In this document: one piece after another, positions 13,590 to 13,645 of the stretch
Position numbering within the stretch: position 1 is the stretch's first letter
How the letters are laid out: each line of letters begins with the position of its first letter
Origin: Wenzhouxiangella sp.
Lineage (GTDB): Bacteria > Pseudomonadota > Gammaproteobacteria > Xanthomonadales > Wenzhouxiangellaceae
Direction of reading: 5' to 3'
Length of the DNA: 13,645 bases
NCBI GenBank assembly: GCA_007135355.1
Contig: SLJA01000311.1
Location: forward strand, 1-13,645
Made by a program: the position numbers and the translations under genes
Notes under the pieces: model-generated
Seen by the model: only the letters and a program-made list of their open reading frames with translations
Databases searched by the model: none
What the model was told of the DNA's origin: nothing

Positions 13590-13645
13590 ATGGCTAGAGT
13601 CAAACGTGGAGTGGTGGCCCGTCGCCGCCATCGCAAGGTTCTCAA
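13590..13645 (+). CDS. rplT: Large-subunit ribosomal protein bL20 (5' end only)
   Basis: The first 18 codons (MARVKRGVVARRRHRKVL) match the conserved N-terminus of bL20, which binds 23S rRNA early in assembly and represses rpmI-rplT translation. The gene is cut by the window edge. GGAG (13579-13582) lies 7 nt before the ATG. The spacing of 18 nt to rpmI fits one transcript. Confidence 0.96.
   Translation, partial: MARVKRGVVARRRHRKVL

Overview
The window is a GC-rich stretch of bacterial chromosome that looks like core genome from a gammaproteobacterium. The evidence is the UbiG-HAD phosphatase pair, a CsiV-family protein behind mfd, a Slp-family lipoprotein, and a thrS-infC-rpmI-rplT operon in standard order. 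The IF3 N-terminus and the tRNA-Val/thrS junction look Xanthomonadales- or Chromatiales-like, but that placement is a low-confidence inference. I see no mobile element, CRISPR array, prophage or sign of recent transfer.

Positions 1-2592 (+) form a tight run: the 3' end of ubiG (ubiquinone O-methyltransferase), a HAD phosphatase of the Gph/MupP type, hslO (redox chaperone Hsp33), and a squalene/phytoene-synthase-fold protein that lacks the catalytic aspartate motifs and resembles the complex I assembly factor NDUFAF6. Facing it at 2608-3475 (-) are a FmdB-type zinc ribbon gene and a Slp-family outer-membrane lipoprotein, which overlap by 8 nt. Diverging from these at 3560-4626 (+) are a YciK-like short-chain dehydrogenase fold whose active site is largely lost and, overlapping it by 1 nt, a histidine-triad hydrolase.

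Positions 4649-10350 (-) read as one probable operon, mfd - csiV - MFS transporter: transcription-repair coupling factor, a secreted or periplasmic CsiV-like protein, and an MFS permease of unknown substrate that starts at TTG behind a strong ribosome binding site. Positions 10438-13645 (+) hold a strong sigma70-like promoter, tRNA-Val(GAC), an intrinsic terminator only 31 nt before thrS, then thrS, infC (most likely starting at the rare codon ATC), a 190-nt structured leader, rpmI, and the first 56 nt of rplT.

Most of the window is housekeeping. The points most worth a second look are the two catalytically degenerate enzyme folds near ubiG, the possible MurNAc-6-phosphate phosphatase identity of the gph-like gene, the attenuator-like terminator ahead of thrS, the ATC start of infC, and the structured rpmI leader, which is a candidate L20 operator. 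I do not see evidence for a wholly new system.
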